64,000 nt of DNA from Dinoroseobacter sp049800835 (GTDB taxonomy: Bacteria > Pseudomonadota > Alphaproteobacteria > Rhodobacterales > Rhodobacteraceae): assembly GCF_049800835.1 (NCBI RefSeq), contig NZ_JBNAFU010000011.1, positions 1-64,000 of the forward strand. Reading direction: 5' to 3'. This document shows, piece by piece, positions 1 through 9,381 of this stretch. Every line of letters begins with the position of its first letter. The stretch's first letter is position 1. A program made the translations under genes and the position numbers. The notes under the pieces are model-generated. The model saw only the letters and a list, made by a program, of their open reading frames with translations. It was not told where the DNA came from and searched no databases.

Positions 1-1911
<1,911 letters not shown>

Positions 1912-1916
1912 GGGCA

Positions 1917-2600
1917 ATGGACGGATCAACCATCACAAAGACCGTGAATGTCATCCTGCTTGGCCCTCCTGGGGCCGGCAAGGGAACACAGGCCCGTATG
2001 CTCGAAGAAAAGTTCGGGCTCGTGCAGCTGTCCACCGGCGATTTGTTGCGGGCAGCGGTCGCATCGGGATCCGAAGCCGGAAAGGCCGCCAAAGCGGTCA
2101 TGGAATCCGGTGGACTGGTCTCGGACGAGATCGTTCTGGCGATCCTGAAGGATCGTCTGGGCGATGATGATGTCAAGTCCGGTGTCATCCTCGATGGCTT
2201 TCCACGCACCACGGCCCAGGCCGAAGCGTTGGACGAGTTGCTCAAGGAAACCGGGCAGACAATCGACGCAGCGATCTCGCTCGAGGTCGATGACGAGGCG
2301 ATGGTCGGTCGCATCTCGGGCCGCTTTACCTGCGGTGCGTGTGGCGAAGGCTATCACGACGATTTCAAACCCACGGCAGTTGCCGGGGTTTGTGAAAAAT
2401 GCGGCGGAACGGACATGAAGCGCCGGGCCGACGACAATGCTGAGACGGTGCGCGAGCGGCTGAAAGCCTATCACGCCCAGACGGCACCCCTGATCACCTA
2501 TTACGAGCAGCAAGGCAGCTTGTCCAAAGTCGATGCGATGGCGTCGATCGACGACGTCAAGGCATCGCTGGATGGGCTCGTGGCAGGGATTACGGGTTAG
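1917..2600 (+). CDS. adk: Adenylate kinase with zinc-binding lid
   Basis: Interconverts AMP + ATP with 2 ADP. The 227-aa product has the P-loop GPPGAGKGT at residues 16-24 and a LID domain with two CxxC pairs (C139/C142 and C159/C162), the zinc-type lid. The start chosen is ATG 1917, 5 nt after the acs stop; GTG 1944 would give the shorter N-terminus (NVILLGPP) typical of the family and cannot be excluded. Its position directly behind acs makes sense because acs releases AMP, which adenylate kinase returns to the adenylate pool. Adenylate kinase usually lies in the ribosomal secY region, so this may be a second copy; only the genome can show that. Confidence 0.95.
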   Translation: MDGSTITKTVNVILLGPPGAGKGTQARMLEEKFGLVQLSTGDLLRAAVASGSEAGKAAKAVMESGGLVSDEIVLAILKDRLGDDDVKSGVILDGFPRTTAQAEALDELLKETGQTIDAAISLEVDDEAMVGRISGRFTCGACGEGYHDDFKPTAVAGVCEKCGGTDMKRRADDNAETVRERLKAYHAQTAPLITYYEQQGSLSKVDAMASIDDVKASLDGLVAGITG

Positions 2601-2652
2601 AGGAACCGGGGGGTTCCGCGCGGAACCCCTAATTTTGGAAAGGGAGAGAGTC

Positions 2653-2910
2653 ATGTCGGACAACTCTGACAGCAACGGCTACTGGGCGGCCAATATTCGC
2701 CTTGTGAAAATCTGCCTCGTAATCTGGGCGACTGTGTCGTTCGGATTTGGCATTCTACTGCGCCCGCTTCTTTCGGGCATCCCGGTGGGAGGAACGGACC
2801 TCGGCTTTTGGTTCGCACAGCAGGGATCGATCCTCGTATTCCTGGCACTGATCTTCTTCTACGCCTGGCGCATGAACGGCCTCGACAAAGAATTCGGCGT
2901 CGAAGAGTAA
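2653..2910 (+). CDS. Sodium:solute symporter small subunit (DUF4212)
   Basis: An 85-aa inner-membrane protein with two hydrophobic segments (about residues 15-35 and 50-70) joined by a short loop, ending in a charged tail (NGLDKEFGVEE). This matches the DUF4212 family, regarded as the small subunit of a sodium:solute symporter and found next to its large subunit, as here. ATG 2653 follows a purine-rich ribosome-binding site (GGAAAGGGAGAGAG); in-frame codons upstream overlap the adk tail and are not needed. Only 18 nt separate it from the large subunit gene. The substrate is not shown by sequence; acetate or another short carboxylate is inferred from acs. Confidence 0.9.
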   Translation: MSDNSDSNGYWAANIRLVKICLVIWATVSFGFGILLRPLLSGIPVGGTDLGFWFAQQGSILVFLALIFFYAWRMNGLDKEFGVEE

Positions 2911-2928
2911 TCCGAGGGACACGGAACA

Positions 2929-4695
2929 ATGGATCAGTTTACCCTGAACTTGCTGGTGGTTGGCGCGACTTTTGCGCTTTACATCGGCATCGCGATCTGG
3001 GCCCGGGCGGGTTCCACATCTGAATTCTACGCCGCCGGTCGCGGCGTTCACCCGGTCACCAACGGTATGGCGACAGCGGCAGACTGGATGTCTGCAGCCT
3101 CGTTCATCTCGATGGCAGGCCTCATCGCCTTCACCGGCTATGACAACAGCTCCTTCCTGATGGGTTGGACCGGTGGTTACGTGCTTCTGGCGCTGCTGCT
3201 TGCCCCTTACCTGCGTAAGTTCGGCAAGTTCACCGTTCCGGAATTCATCGGTGACCGCTTCTACAGCCCGACCGCGCGCATGGTTGCTGTGATCTGCCTG
3301 ATCGTCGCGTCGGTCACTTACGTGATTGGCCAGATGACAGGCGTTGGCGTTGCCTTTTCCCGCTTCCTTGAAGTGGACAATGCAACGGGCCTGTTCATCG
3401 GTGCCGGCGTTGTGTTCTGCTACGCGGTTCTCGGCGGCATGAAGGGTGTGACCTACACCCAGGTTGCTCAGTACTGCGTTCTGATCACGGCCTACACCAT
3501 CCCTGCGGTCTTCATCTCGCTGCAACTGACCGGCAACCCGATCCCGGGTCTGGGACTGTTCGGTGAGCATGTTGCATCCGGCGAGCCGCTTCTTCAGAAG
3601 CTCGACGGACTTGTGCAGGAACTGGGCTTTGCCTCCTACACCGGACACCATGCCGACACGCTGAACATGGTTCTGTTCACGATCTCGCTGATGATCGGTA
3701 CGGCTGGTCTGCCGCACGTCATCATGCGCTTCTTCACGGTGCCGAAAGTGGCTGACGCGCGGTGGTCCGCGGGCTGGACGCTGGTTTTCATCGCCCTGCT
3801 GTACCTCACGGCTCCTGCTGTTGGTGCGATGGCGCGCGTGAACCTGATCGACACGGTCTATCCGAACGGCACTCAGTCCGAACCGCTGGAGTACGAGCAG
3901 CGTCCTGACTGGATGAAGAACTGGGAAATCACCGGTCTTCTGAAGTTCGAAGACAAGAACGGGGACGGCCGGATCCAGTGGTACAACGACGGATCCGAAG
4001 CCTATGCCGCAACGGCTGCCGAGCGCGGCTGGCAGGGCTCCGAGCTGAGCGTGAACCGGGACATCCTCGTTCTGGCGAACCCCGAGATTGCGCAGCTTCC
4101 GGGCTGGGTCATCGCGGTGGTCGCAGCTGGTGGTCTTGCAGCGGCTCTGTCTACAGCGGCGGGTCTGTTGCTGGCGATCTCGTCTGCGGTGTCTCATGAC
4201 CTGTTCAAAGGTCAGCTGACCCCGAACATGTCCGAGAAAAGCGAGCTTCTGACAGCGCGGATCTCGATGGCTGTTGCCATTGGTGTGGCCACGTATCTTG
4301 GGCTTAATCCTCCGGGATTTGCGGCCCAAACCGTGGCCTTGGCCTTCGGTCTGGCAGCGGCGTCCCTGTTCCCCGCGTTGATGATGGGTATCTTCTCGAA
4401 AACCATCAACAACAAGGGTGCAGTTGCCGGTATGCTGGTCGGTCTGGTCACGACACTGATCTACATCTTCCTGCACAAGGGCTGGTTCTTCATCCCGGGC
4501 ACCAACACCTTTGATGACAGCGATCCGCTTCTGCTGACCATCAAGTCGACTTCGTTCGGCGCGGTTGGTGCGGCACTGAACTTCGTCACGGCCTATTTCG
4601 TGTCGAAGTCGACCGAGCCGGTTCCGCAGGACATCGTCGAACTGGTCGAAAGCGTTCGTATCCCCAAGGGTGCAGGCGCAGCAGTCGATCACTAA
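2929..4695 (+). CDS. Sodium:solute symporter large subunit (SSS family, VC_2705-like)
   Basis: A 588-aa polytopic inner-membrane protein of the sodium/solute symporter family, with about 13 hydrophobic segments and the family core near residues 35-65 (EFYAAGRGVHPVTNGMATAADWMSAASF). It pairs with the DUF4212 subunit just upstream. A hydrophilic loop around residues 315-375 contains DKNGDGRIQWYN at 342-353, resembling an EF-hand calcium loop but with Asn where Glu/Asp normally sits at position 12. With acs and adk upstream, acetate or a related monocarboxylate is the likely substrate, by inference. An intrinsic terminator follows 50 nt after the stop, so acs-adk-symporter is probably one unit. 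Confidence 0.92.
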   Translation: MDQFTLNLLVVGATFALYIGIAIWARAGSTSEFYAAGRGVHPVTNGMATAADWMSAASFISMAGLIAFTGYDNSSFLMGWTGGYVLLALLLAPYLRKFGKFTVPEFIGDRFYSPTARMVAVICLIVASVTYVIGQMTGVGVAFSRFLEVDNATGLFIGAGVVFCYAVLGGMKGVTYTQVAQYCVLITAYTIPAVFISLQLTGNPIPGLGLFGEHVASGEPLLQKLDGLVQELGFASYTGHHADTLNMVLFTISLMIGTAGLPHVIMRFFTVPKVADARWSAGWTLVFIALLYLTAPAVGAMARVNLIDTVYPNGTQSEPLEYEQRPDWMKNWEITGLLKFEDKNGDGRIQWYNDGSEAYAATAAERGWQGSELSVNRDILVLANPEIAQLPGWVIAVVAAGGLAAALSTAAGLLLAISSAVSHDLFKGQLTPNMSEKSELLTARISMAVAIGVATYLGLNPPGFAAQTVALAFGLAAASLFPALMMGIFSKTINNKGAVAGMLVGLVTTLIYIFLHKGWFFIPGTNTFDDSDPLLLTIKSTSFGAVGAALNFVTAYFVSKSTEPVPQDIVELVESVRIPKGAGAAVDH

Positions 4696-4744
4696 GATCA
4701 GCGTCGAGGGGGGCGTCCCCCGTCCTCCTCTGCGTCAAACGACT

Positions 4745-4779
4745 GCGCGCTCCGGTTTTCTGCCGGGGCGCGCTTTTTT
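4745..4779 (+). terminator. Intrinsic terminator after symporter gene
   Basis: GCGCGCTCCGG (4745-4755) pairs with CCGGGGCGCGC (4763-4773), with one T-G wobble and a 7-nt loop, followed by six T (4774-4779). It separates the acetate/symporter unit from the nucleotidyltransferase-like gene starting 22 nt later. Confidence 0.9.
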
Positions 4780-4801
4780 CTAACGAAAGGGTCCTTCCGC
4801 A

Positions 4802-6622
4802 ATGATGCACGACGTTTCGCAGATCACATCATTTCTTGCGCGCGTTCATCCGTATGATGCGCTTTCGGCAGAAGAACTTGCCGATGTCGCAGGGGCGATT
4901 GAGGTGGTCTCGGTTCCGGCCGATGCGTCCGTTTACGATGTCGGTGATACGCTGAAGGGTCTGTACGTTGTTGCCGAAGGGGAGGTCAGCGTTTCCGACG
5001 CCTCCGGTGCGCAGGTGTCTCAACTTGGGTCCGGAAACAGTTTTGCGGAACGCGGGCTCAGCCGCGATGGCAAGGCCGTGACTGCCGCCAAGGCCGTTAC
5101 CGACGCGCAACTCTTTCTTCTGCCGGCGTCGGTTTTCCACCGTCTGGTCAAGGAAAACCCGTCGGTTGCCAAATTCTTCAAGCGTTCGCGCACGGGCGAC
5201 AGCCGCAAGACCGATCTGTCCACTGCGCGGATTTCGGAACTCATGTCACGACAGGTGATTGGGGTGACGCCCGGGCAGTCGGTTCAGCGGGCGGCACAGG
5301 TCATGCGCGAACGGGGTGTGTCCTCGCTTGCGGTAGTAGACGGCGGACGCCTCGTTGGCATCGTCACGGTTCGCGATATGACCCGGGCCCTGGCCGATGG
5401 GGTCTCTCCCGAGGAGAAGGTAACCACGCTAATGACTGCCGATCCCGTAAGTCTGCCGCCCGAGGCGTTGGGAACGGATGTCCTGCACACGATGCTGGAA
5501 CGTCGGATCGGGCATCTGCCCATAACGGACAAGGGGACGCTGGTCGGGATCGTCACGCAGACAGACCTGATCAGGTTTCAGGCCCTGAGTTCCGCACAGC
5601 TTGTCTACGACGCGGCGCATGCTGCAGACAGTGCCGAGATCGCCCGCGTGACCCAACGGCTGCCGGAGCTTCTGGCGCAGTTGGTCGGGGCGGGAAATCC
5701 GCACGAGGTTGTCACGCGCCTGATCACCGATATCGCCGATGCAGCCACCCGTCGCCTGCTTACGCTTGCCGAGGCCGCGCTTGGCGCGCCGCCTGTCCCT
5801 TACCTGTGGCTGGCCTGCGGATCGCAGGGCCGACAGGAACAGACCGGTGTCTCGGATCAGGACAATTGCCTGATCATCGACGATGCCATGCAACCCGAAC
5901 ACGACGCGTATTTCAAAGCACTGTCGAAGTTTGTCTCTGATGGGTTGGACCATGCCGGGTATTTCTATTGTCCAGGCGATATGATGGCGACGGCGGACCG
6001 CTGGCGGCAGCCTCTGGCGGTTTGGAAAGACTATTTCGCAAAGTGGATAGCAAAGCCCGACAACGAAGCGCAGATGCTTGCTTCTGTGATGTTCGACCTG
6101 AGACCCATAGGGGGCACGACCGCGTTGTTTGATGATCTGCGGGAAGCGACGCTCAGAAGCGCGGCCTCCAACAGCATCTTCGTCGCGCACATGGTCTCGA
6201 ACTCGCTCAAGCACACACCCCCGTTGGGGATGTTTCGCGGCTTCGCAACGATCAAATCAGGCGAACACAAGAACCAGATAGACCTCAAGCACAATGGCGT
6301 GGTGCCGATCGTGGATCTGGGGCGCGTCTACGCACTTCAGGGGCAATTGACGGCCGTCAACACACGTGCCCGGCTGGTCGAGGCGCAGGAGCAGGGCATC
6401 ATTTCGAAGTCCGGGGCGCATGATCTTCTGGATGCCTACGACCTGGTGGCAGAAACACGGCTCAACCATCAGGCCGCACAGATCAGGGCCGGGGCCAAGC
6501 CCGACAATTTCATGGCGCCGACCAGTCTCTCGGATTTCGAGCGCAGCCACCTGCGTGACGCGTTCGTGGTGGTGCGCACCATGCAATCCGCTGTAGGCCA
6601 GGGTAAGGGTGCACTCGGATGA
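4802..6622 (+). CDS. cNMP-binding / CBS-pair / DUF294 nucleotidyltransferase-like protein
   Basis: A 606-aa soluble protein. Domains in order: a cyclic-nucleotide-binding fold (about 10-130), two CBS domains (about 148-270) that usually bind adenine nucleotides, a DUF294 nucleotidyltransferase related to GlnD (about 290-430), and the DUF294 C-terminal helical domain (about 460-600). The nucleotidyltransferase signature is intact: GSQGR at 340-344, E346, and the metal-binding pair D352 and D354 in SDQDN. ATG at 4802 and 4805 are both possible. It lies behind a terminator and should have its own promoter. The target is unknown; a role as nucleotide-sensing modifier of the upstream symporter is inference. 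Confidence 0.9.
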   Translation: MMHDVSQITSFLARVHPYDALSAEELADVAGAIEVVSVPADASVYDVGDTLKGLYVVAEGEVSVSDASGAQVSQLGSGNSFAERGLSRDGKAVTAAKAVTDAQLFLLPASVFHRLVKENPSVAKFFKRSRTGDSRKTDLSTARISELMSRQVIGVTPGQSVQRAAQVMRERGVSSLAVVDGGRLVGIVTVRDMTRALADGVSPEEKVTTLMTADPVSLPPEALGTDVLHTMLERRIGHLPITDKGTLVGIVTQTDLIRFQALSSAQLVYDAAHAADSAEIARVTQRLPELLAQLVGAGNPHEVVTRLITDIADAATRRLLTLAEAALGAPPVPYLWLACGSQGRQEQTGVSDQDNCLIIDDAMQPEHDAYFKALSKFVSDGLDHAGYFYCPGDMMATADRWRQPLAVWKDYFAKWIAKPDNEAQMLASVMFDLRPIGGTTALFDDLREATLRSAASNSIFVAHMVSNSLKHTPPLGMFRGFATIKSGEHKNQIDLKHNGVVPIVDLGRVYALQGQLTAVNTRARLVEAQEQGIISKSGAHDLLDAYDLVAETRLNHQAAQIRAGAKPDNFMAPTSLSDFERSHLRDAFVVVRTMQSAVGQGKGALG

Positions 6623-6632
6623 TAGGACACGC

Positions 6633-7148
6633 ATGTTTCTGGAATTAGTCGCGACATTTTCCATCGGATTCGGGGCTGCCGGCCTTGTCCTGTTGCTCAA
6701 CTGGATCTCCGGTGGACGGCTGCCACGGGCGATGCTGCCCATCAGTGCAGGCCTGGCGATGATCGGCTTCACGATCTGGAGCGAGTACAGTTGGTACCCG
6801 CGCACTCTGGCGCAGTTGCCCGACGGCGTGGAAGTTCTGGTCGCCCACGAGCAACAGGCATTTTATCAGCCGTGGAGCTACGTGAAGCCCTTCGTGAACC
6901 GCTTTCTCGCCGTGGATATGGGCAGGGCGCTTCGCAATGAAAATCAACCGGATCAGGTCATCGTCCCGCTCGTTTCGATGGAAAGGTGGCAATTCGGCAG
7001 TGAGGTGCCGGTTATCGTGGATTGCGCTGAGTCAAGGCGCGCAGCCATGGCAGACGGTATGGAATTTGATGAACAGGGTGCACCCGTTGGTGCCGACTGG
7101 TTTCCCATGGAGGAAGGGGATCCATTGAGGGAGGCCGTCTGCGCCTGA
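6633..7148 (+). CDS. Small membrane protein of unknown function
   Basis: A 171-aa protein I do not recognise beyond its position. The N-terminal part has two hydrophobic helices (about 1-22 and 31-48), then a hydrophilic domain of about 120 residues containing W, Y and P-rich segments (EYSWYPRT, QQAFYQPWSYVKPF). The start ATG 6633 lies 10 nt after the preceding stop and follows GATAGGAC; an in-frame ATG at 6609 would overlap the upstream gene. It sits between the nucleotidyltransferase-like gene and the membrane exonuclease gene in the same direction, so the three are probably co-transcribed. Confidence 0.75.
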   Translation: MFLELVATFSIGFGAAGLVLLLNWISGGRLPRAMLPISAGLAMIGFTIWSEYSWYPRTLAQLPDGVEVLVAHEQQAFYQPWSYVKPFVNRFLAVDMGRALRNENQPDQVIVPLVSMERWQFGSEVPVIVDCAESRRAAMADGMEFDEQGAPVGADWFPMEEGDPLREAVCA

Positions 7149-7179
7149 ACAGCCAAAGCCCTGAGGGGGGGCTTACGCC

Positions 7180-8640
7180 ATGTTTGATACACTGAGTCTT
7201 CGGTTTCGCGTCTTTCTGTTTTTCGCGTTTGTTGCCTTGGGGGGGGTCGCGGCGGTTTGTGCTGCCCTCTGGCTCGGGTATCGGCAATTGGCAGAGCCGG
7301 AGGCATTGTCGGCCTTCGTGACCTCCGGTGCGGTGGCGGCGTTCGTCATTGTCGGCCTCGTGACATGGGTCTGGATGCTGTTTGACGAGAATGTCGCGAA
7401 GGCCGTGGACCGGCTTGCCACGGACATGCGAGCGCGGGCGCACGCGGATATCGAAAGCGATCTGGACCAGAAAACTGCCAAGTATCTTGGTGATCTGGCC
7501 CCTGCGGCGGCAGCTGTCACGTCCAACCTGACCGAAATGAAGAACGGCCTCGCGCAACAGGTGATGCGCGAGACGACCCGGGTTTCGGCGGAAAAATCAC
7601 ACCTTCAGGCGGTCTTGTCAGATCTGCCCACCGGGGTGGTGATCGCAACGGCTGGACATCAGGTCGTGTTCTACAACGGTCGCGCCAGAACCCTGCTGGA
7701 ACGTTGTGGCGCAGTGGGGCTCGATCGGTCCCTGGCGGGACTGCTGGGCGCAGCTCCGATCGAGGCGGCCTATGCTCAGTTGCTGGAGGCCCCGCGCGAA
7801 GCCTGTGCCGATCTGCGCATCGATATTCCTGAGAAACGGCTGCGGCTCGGTGTTGGGATGCGTCTGCTGGAGCCGCTTCCCGATAGTGATCAGGCACCGG
7901 CATATGTGCTGACACTGCGCGAGGCGCCGCTCACCGACATGCCCTGCGGCACGCATATTCCGGTGCCGCGTGAAGCGGTCTTTGATTTCCAGCTGATGCA
8001 CGCGCGTCCCTCGAAGGATGTGATGGAGCATCGATTGGACGAGCTTTGCTATGTTATTTTCGATACCGAGACGACCGGTCTCATGCCAGATCGCGGCGAT
8101 GAGGTGTGCCAGATCGCGGCCACGCGCGTGATCGGTGGCAAGATGGTCAAGGGCGAAATTCTGGACACGCTTGTTAATCCGGGTCGCAAGATCCCACTTT
8201 CCTCCACGAACGTTCACGGTATCACGGATGCGATGGTCGAAAACGCACCGGATTTTGCGACTGCCGGGCGCGCATTTCACGATTTTGCCGACGGTGCGGT
8301 ACTTCTCGCGCACAACGCGCCGTTCGACATGGCGTTCTTCTACCGTGCGCAGGCAAAGATCGGGGCCCGGTTCGATCATCCGGTGCTGGATACGGTGCTT
8401 TTGTCGGCGGTGCTTTATGGACAGAACGCGGAGCATTCACTGGATGCGATTGCAGACCGGCTTGAGGTGTCCATCCCCGAGGAGGCACGCCACACCGCCC
8501 TTGGTGATGCACTGGCGACAACGGAGGTGTTCCTGAAGATGTTGCCGATGCTCAAAGCGCGAGGGATCGAAACCTTCGGCGACCTGCTGGCGGAGACTCG
8601 CAAGCACGGACGGCTGCTTGAGGACCTGAACACCGCCTGA
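7180..8640 (+). CDS. Membrane-anchored PAS-like / DEDDh 3'-5' exonuclease (DnaQ family)
   Basis: A 486-aa protein with sensor-like architecture: two transmembrane helices (about 12-32 and 46-65), a HAMP-like/coiled linker (about 70-140), a PAS-like domain (about 145-240), then a DnaQ-type exonuclease domain (about 287-470). The catalytic set is complete: D295 and E297 in DTETTG, the HNAPFD segment, and H438/D443 in the last motif. It resembles DNA polymerase III epsilon but the tether argues against a replicative role. It closes the run begun by the DUF294 protein. The substrate is unknown; RNA, DNA or nucleotidylated protein are all open. Confidence 0.88.
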   Translation: MFDTLSLRFRVFLFFAFVALGGVAAVCAALWLGYRQLAEPEALSAFVTSGAVAAFVIVGLVTWVWMLFDENVAKAVDRLATDMRARAHADIESDLDQKTAKYLGDLAPAAAAVTSNLTEMKNGLAQQVMRETTRVSAEKSHLQAVLSDLPTGVVIATAGHQVVFYNGRARTLLERCGAVGLDRSLAGLLGAAPIEAAYAQLLEAPREACADLRIDIPEKRLRLGVGMRLLEPLPDSDQAPAYVLTLREAPLTDMPCGTHIPVPREAVFDFQLMHARPSKDVMEHRLDELCYVIFDTETTGLMPDRGDEVCQIAATRVIGGKMVKGEILDTLVNPGRKIPLSSTNVHGITDAMVENAPDFATAGRAFHDFADGAVLLAHNAPFDMAFFYRAQAKIGARFDHPVLDTVLLSAVLYGQNAEHSLDAIADRLEVSIPEEARHTALGDALATTEVFLKMLPMLKARGIETFGDLLAETRKHGRLLEDLNTA

Positions 8641-8650
8641 CTGACAGGCC

Positions 8651-8679
8651 TTGTATTGGCGAAGATTCGGGCGTATATG
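8651..8679 (+). promoter_or_regulatory. Candidate sigma-70 promoter for the rimP-nusA-infB operon
   Basis: TTGTAT (8651-8656), a 17-nt spacer, and TATATG (8674-8679) lie 11 nt after the preceding stop. Transcription would start near 8686, giving a leader of about 95 nt before rimP. Confidence 0.55.
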
Positions 8680-8733
8680 CCCGATCAACAGCGGCGGTGC
8701 AGGTCCACACTGCGCCCCACCGGAACACAATCG

Positions 8734-8760
8734 CGGGCCGCTCGGCCCGTTTTTTTGTTT
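8734..8760 (+). terminator. Intrinsic terminator / attenuator in the rimP leader
   Basis: CGGGCCG (8734-8740) and CGGCCCG (8743-8749) form a GC stem directly followed by seven T. It ends about 20 nt before the rimP start and downstream of the candidate promoter, so it either ends the upstream unit or attenuates the rimP operon. Confidence 0.75.
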
Positions 8761-8779
8761 TAGACCCAAGGAAAACGTC

Positions 8780-9370
8780 GTGAGCGAACTGATCGCCAAG
8801 ACCATGATGGACCAGCGCCTTGCCGGGATCGTTCAGCCCGTGATCGAGGATCTGGGCTATGAATTGGTGCGCCTGCGGTTGATGAGCGGCAAGACCCGGT
8901 TGCTCCAGATCATGGCGGACAAGCCCGATGGGGGGATCGAAGTGGATGACTGCGCCGCGATTTCAACGGCGGTCTCCGCAATCCTCGATGTCGAAGACCC
9001 GATCGAGGATGAGTATACGCTCGAAGTGTCCTCCCCGGGAATTGACCGGCCGCTGACACGCCTCAAGGATTTCGCTGCCTGGGTCGGATACGAGGCGAAA
9101 ATAGAGACAACAGAGTTGATCGACGGTCGTCGCCGGTTCAAAGGCGCGCTTGCGGGTATCGAGGGCGACGAGGTCCTGATCGAGATCGAAGAAGGCACCA
9201 TCGGACTGAAGTTCGAGTGGTTGAGCGATGCAAAACTCGTTCTGACCGATGACCTGATCCGAGATGTCCTGCGCGCGCGCAAGGATGCGGGTGAGGTCGA
9301 CGAAGCGCAGTTTGACGAAATACAGACCATCATTGATGGCGAAGACGAGACACCGGCGAATACCGCCTAA
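8780..9370 (+). CDS. rimP: Ribosome maturation factor RimP
   Basis: A 196-aa protein needed for maturation of the 30S subunit. The two-domain RimP/YlxS fold is recognisable: an N-terminal alpha/beta domain with the segments IEDLGYELVRL and ISTAVSAILD, then SSPGIDRPLTR and a C-terminal SH3-like domain. The start is GTG 8780, preceded by AAGGAAAACGTC; longer in-frame reading runs back through the leader terminator and is rejected. The C-terminus is extended and acidic. nusA begins 11 nt downstream, the classical rimP-nusA arrangement. Confidence 0.96.
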   Translation: MSELIAKTMMDQRLAGIVQPVIEDLGYELVRLRLMSGKTRLLQIMADKPDGGIEVDDCAAISTAVSAILDVEDPIEDEYTLEVSSPGIDRPLTRLKDFAAWVGYEAKIETTELIDGRRRFKGALAGIEGDEVLIEIEEGTIGLKFEWLSDAKLVLTDDLIRDVLRARKDAGEVDEAQFDEIQTIIDGEDETPANTA

Positions 9371-9381
9371 GGGAGAGACAG

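Noticed and set aside
2755..4692. 645-codon antisense frame over the symporter gene
   Set aside because: Arg/Gln/His-rich composition typical of an antisense shadow; the plus-strand symporter is a full-length family member.
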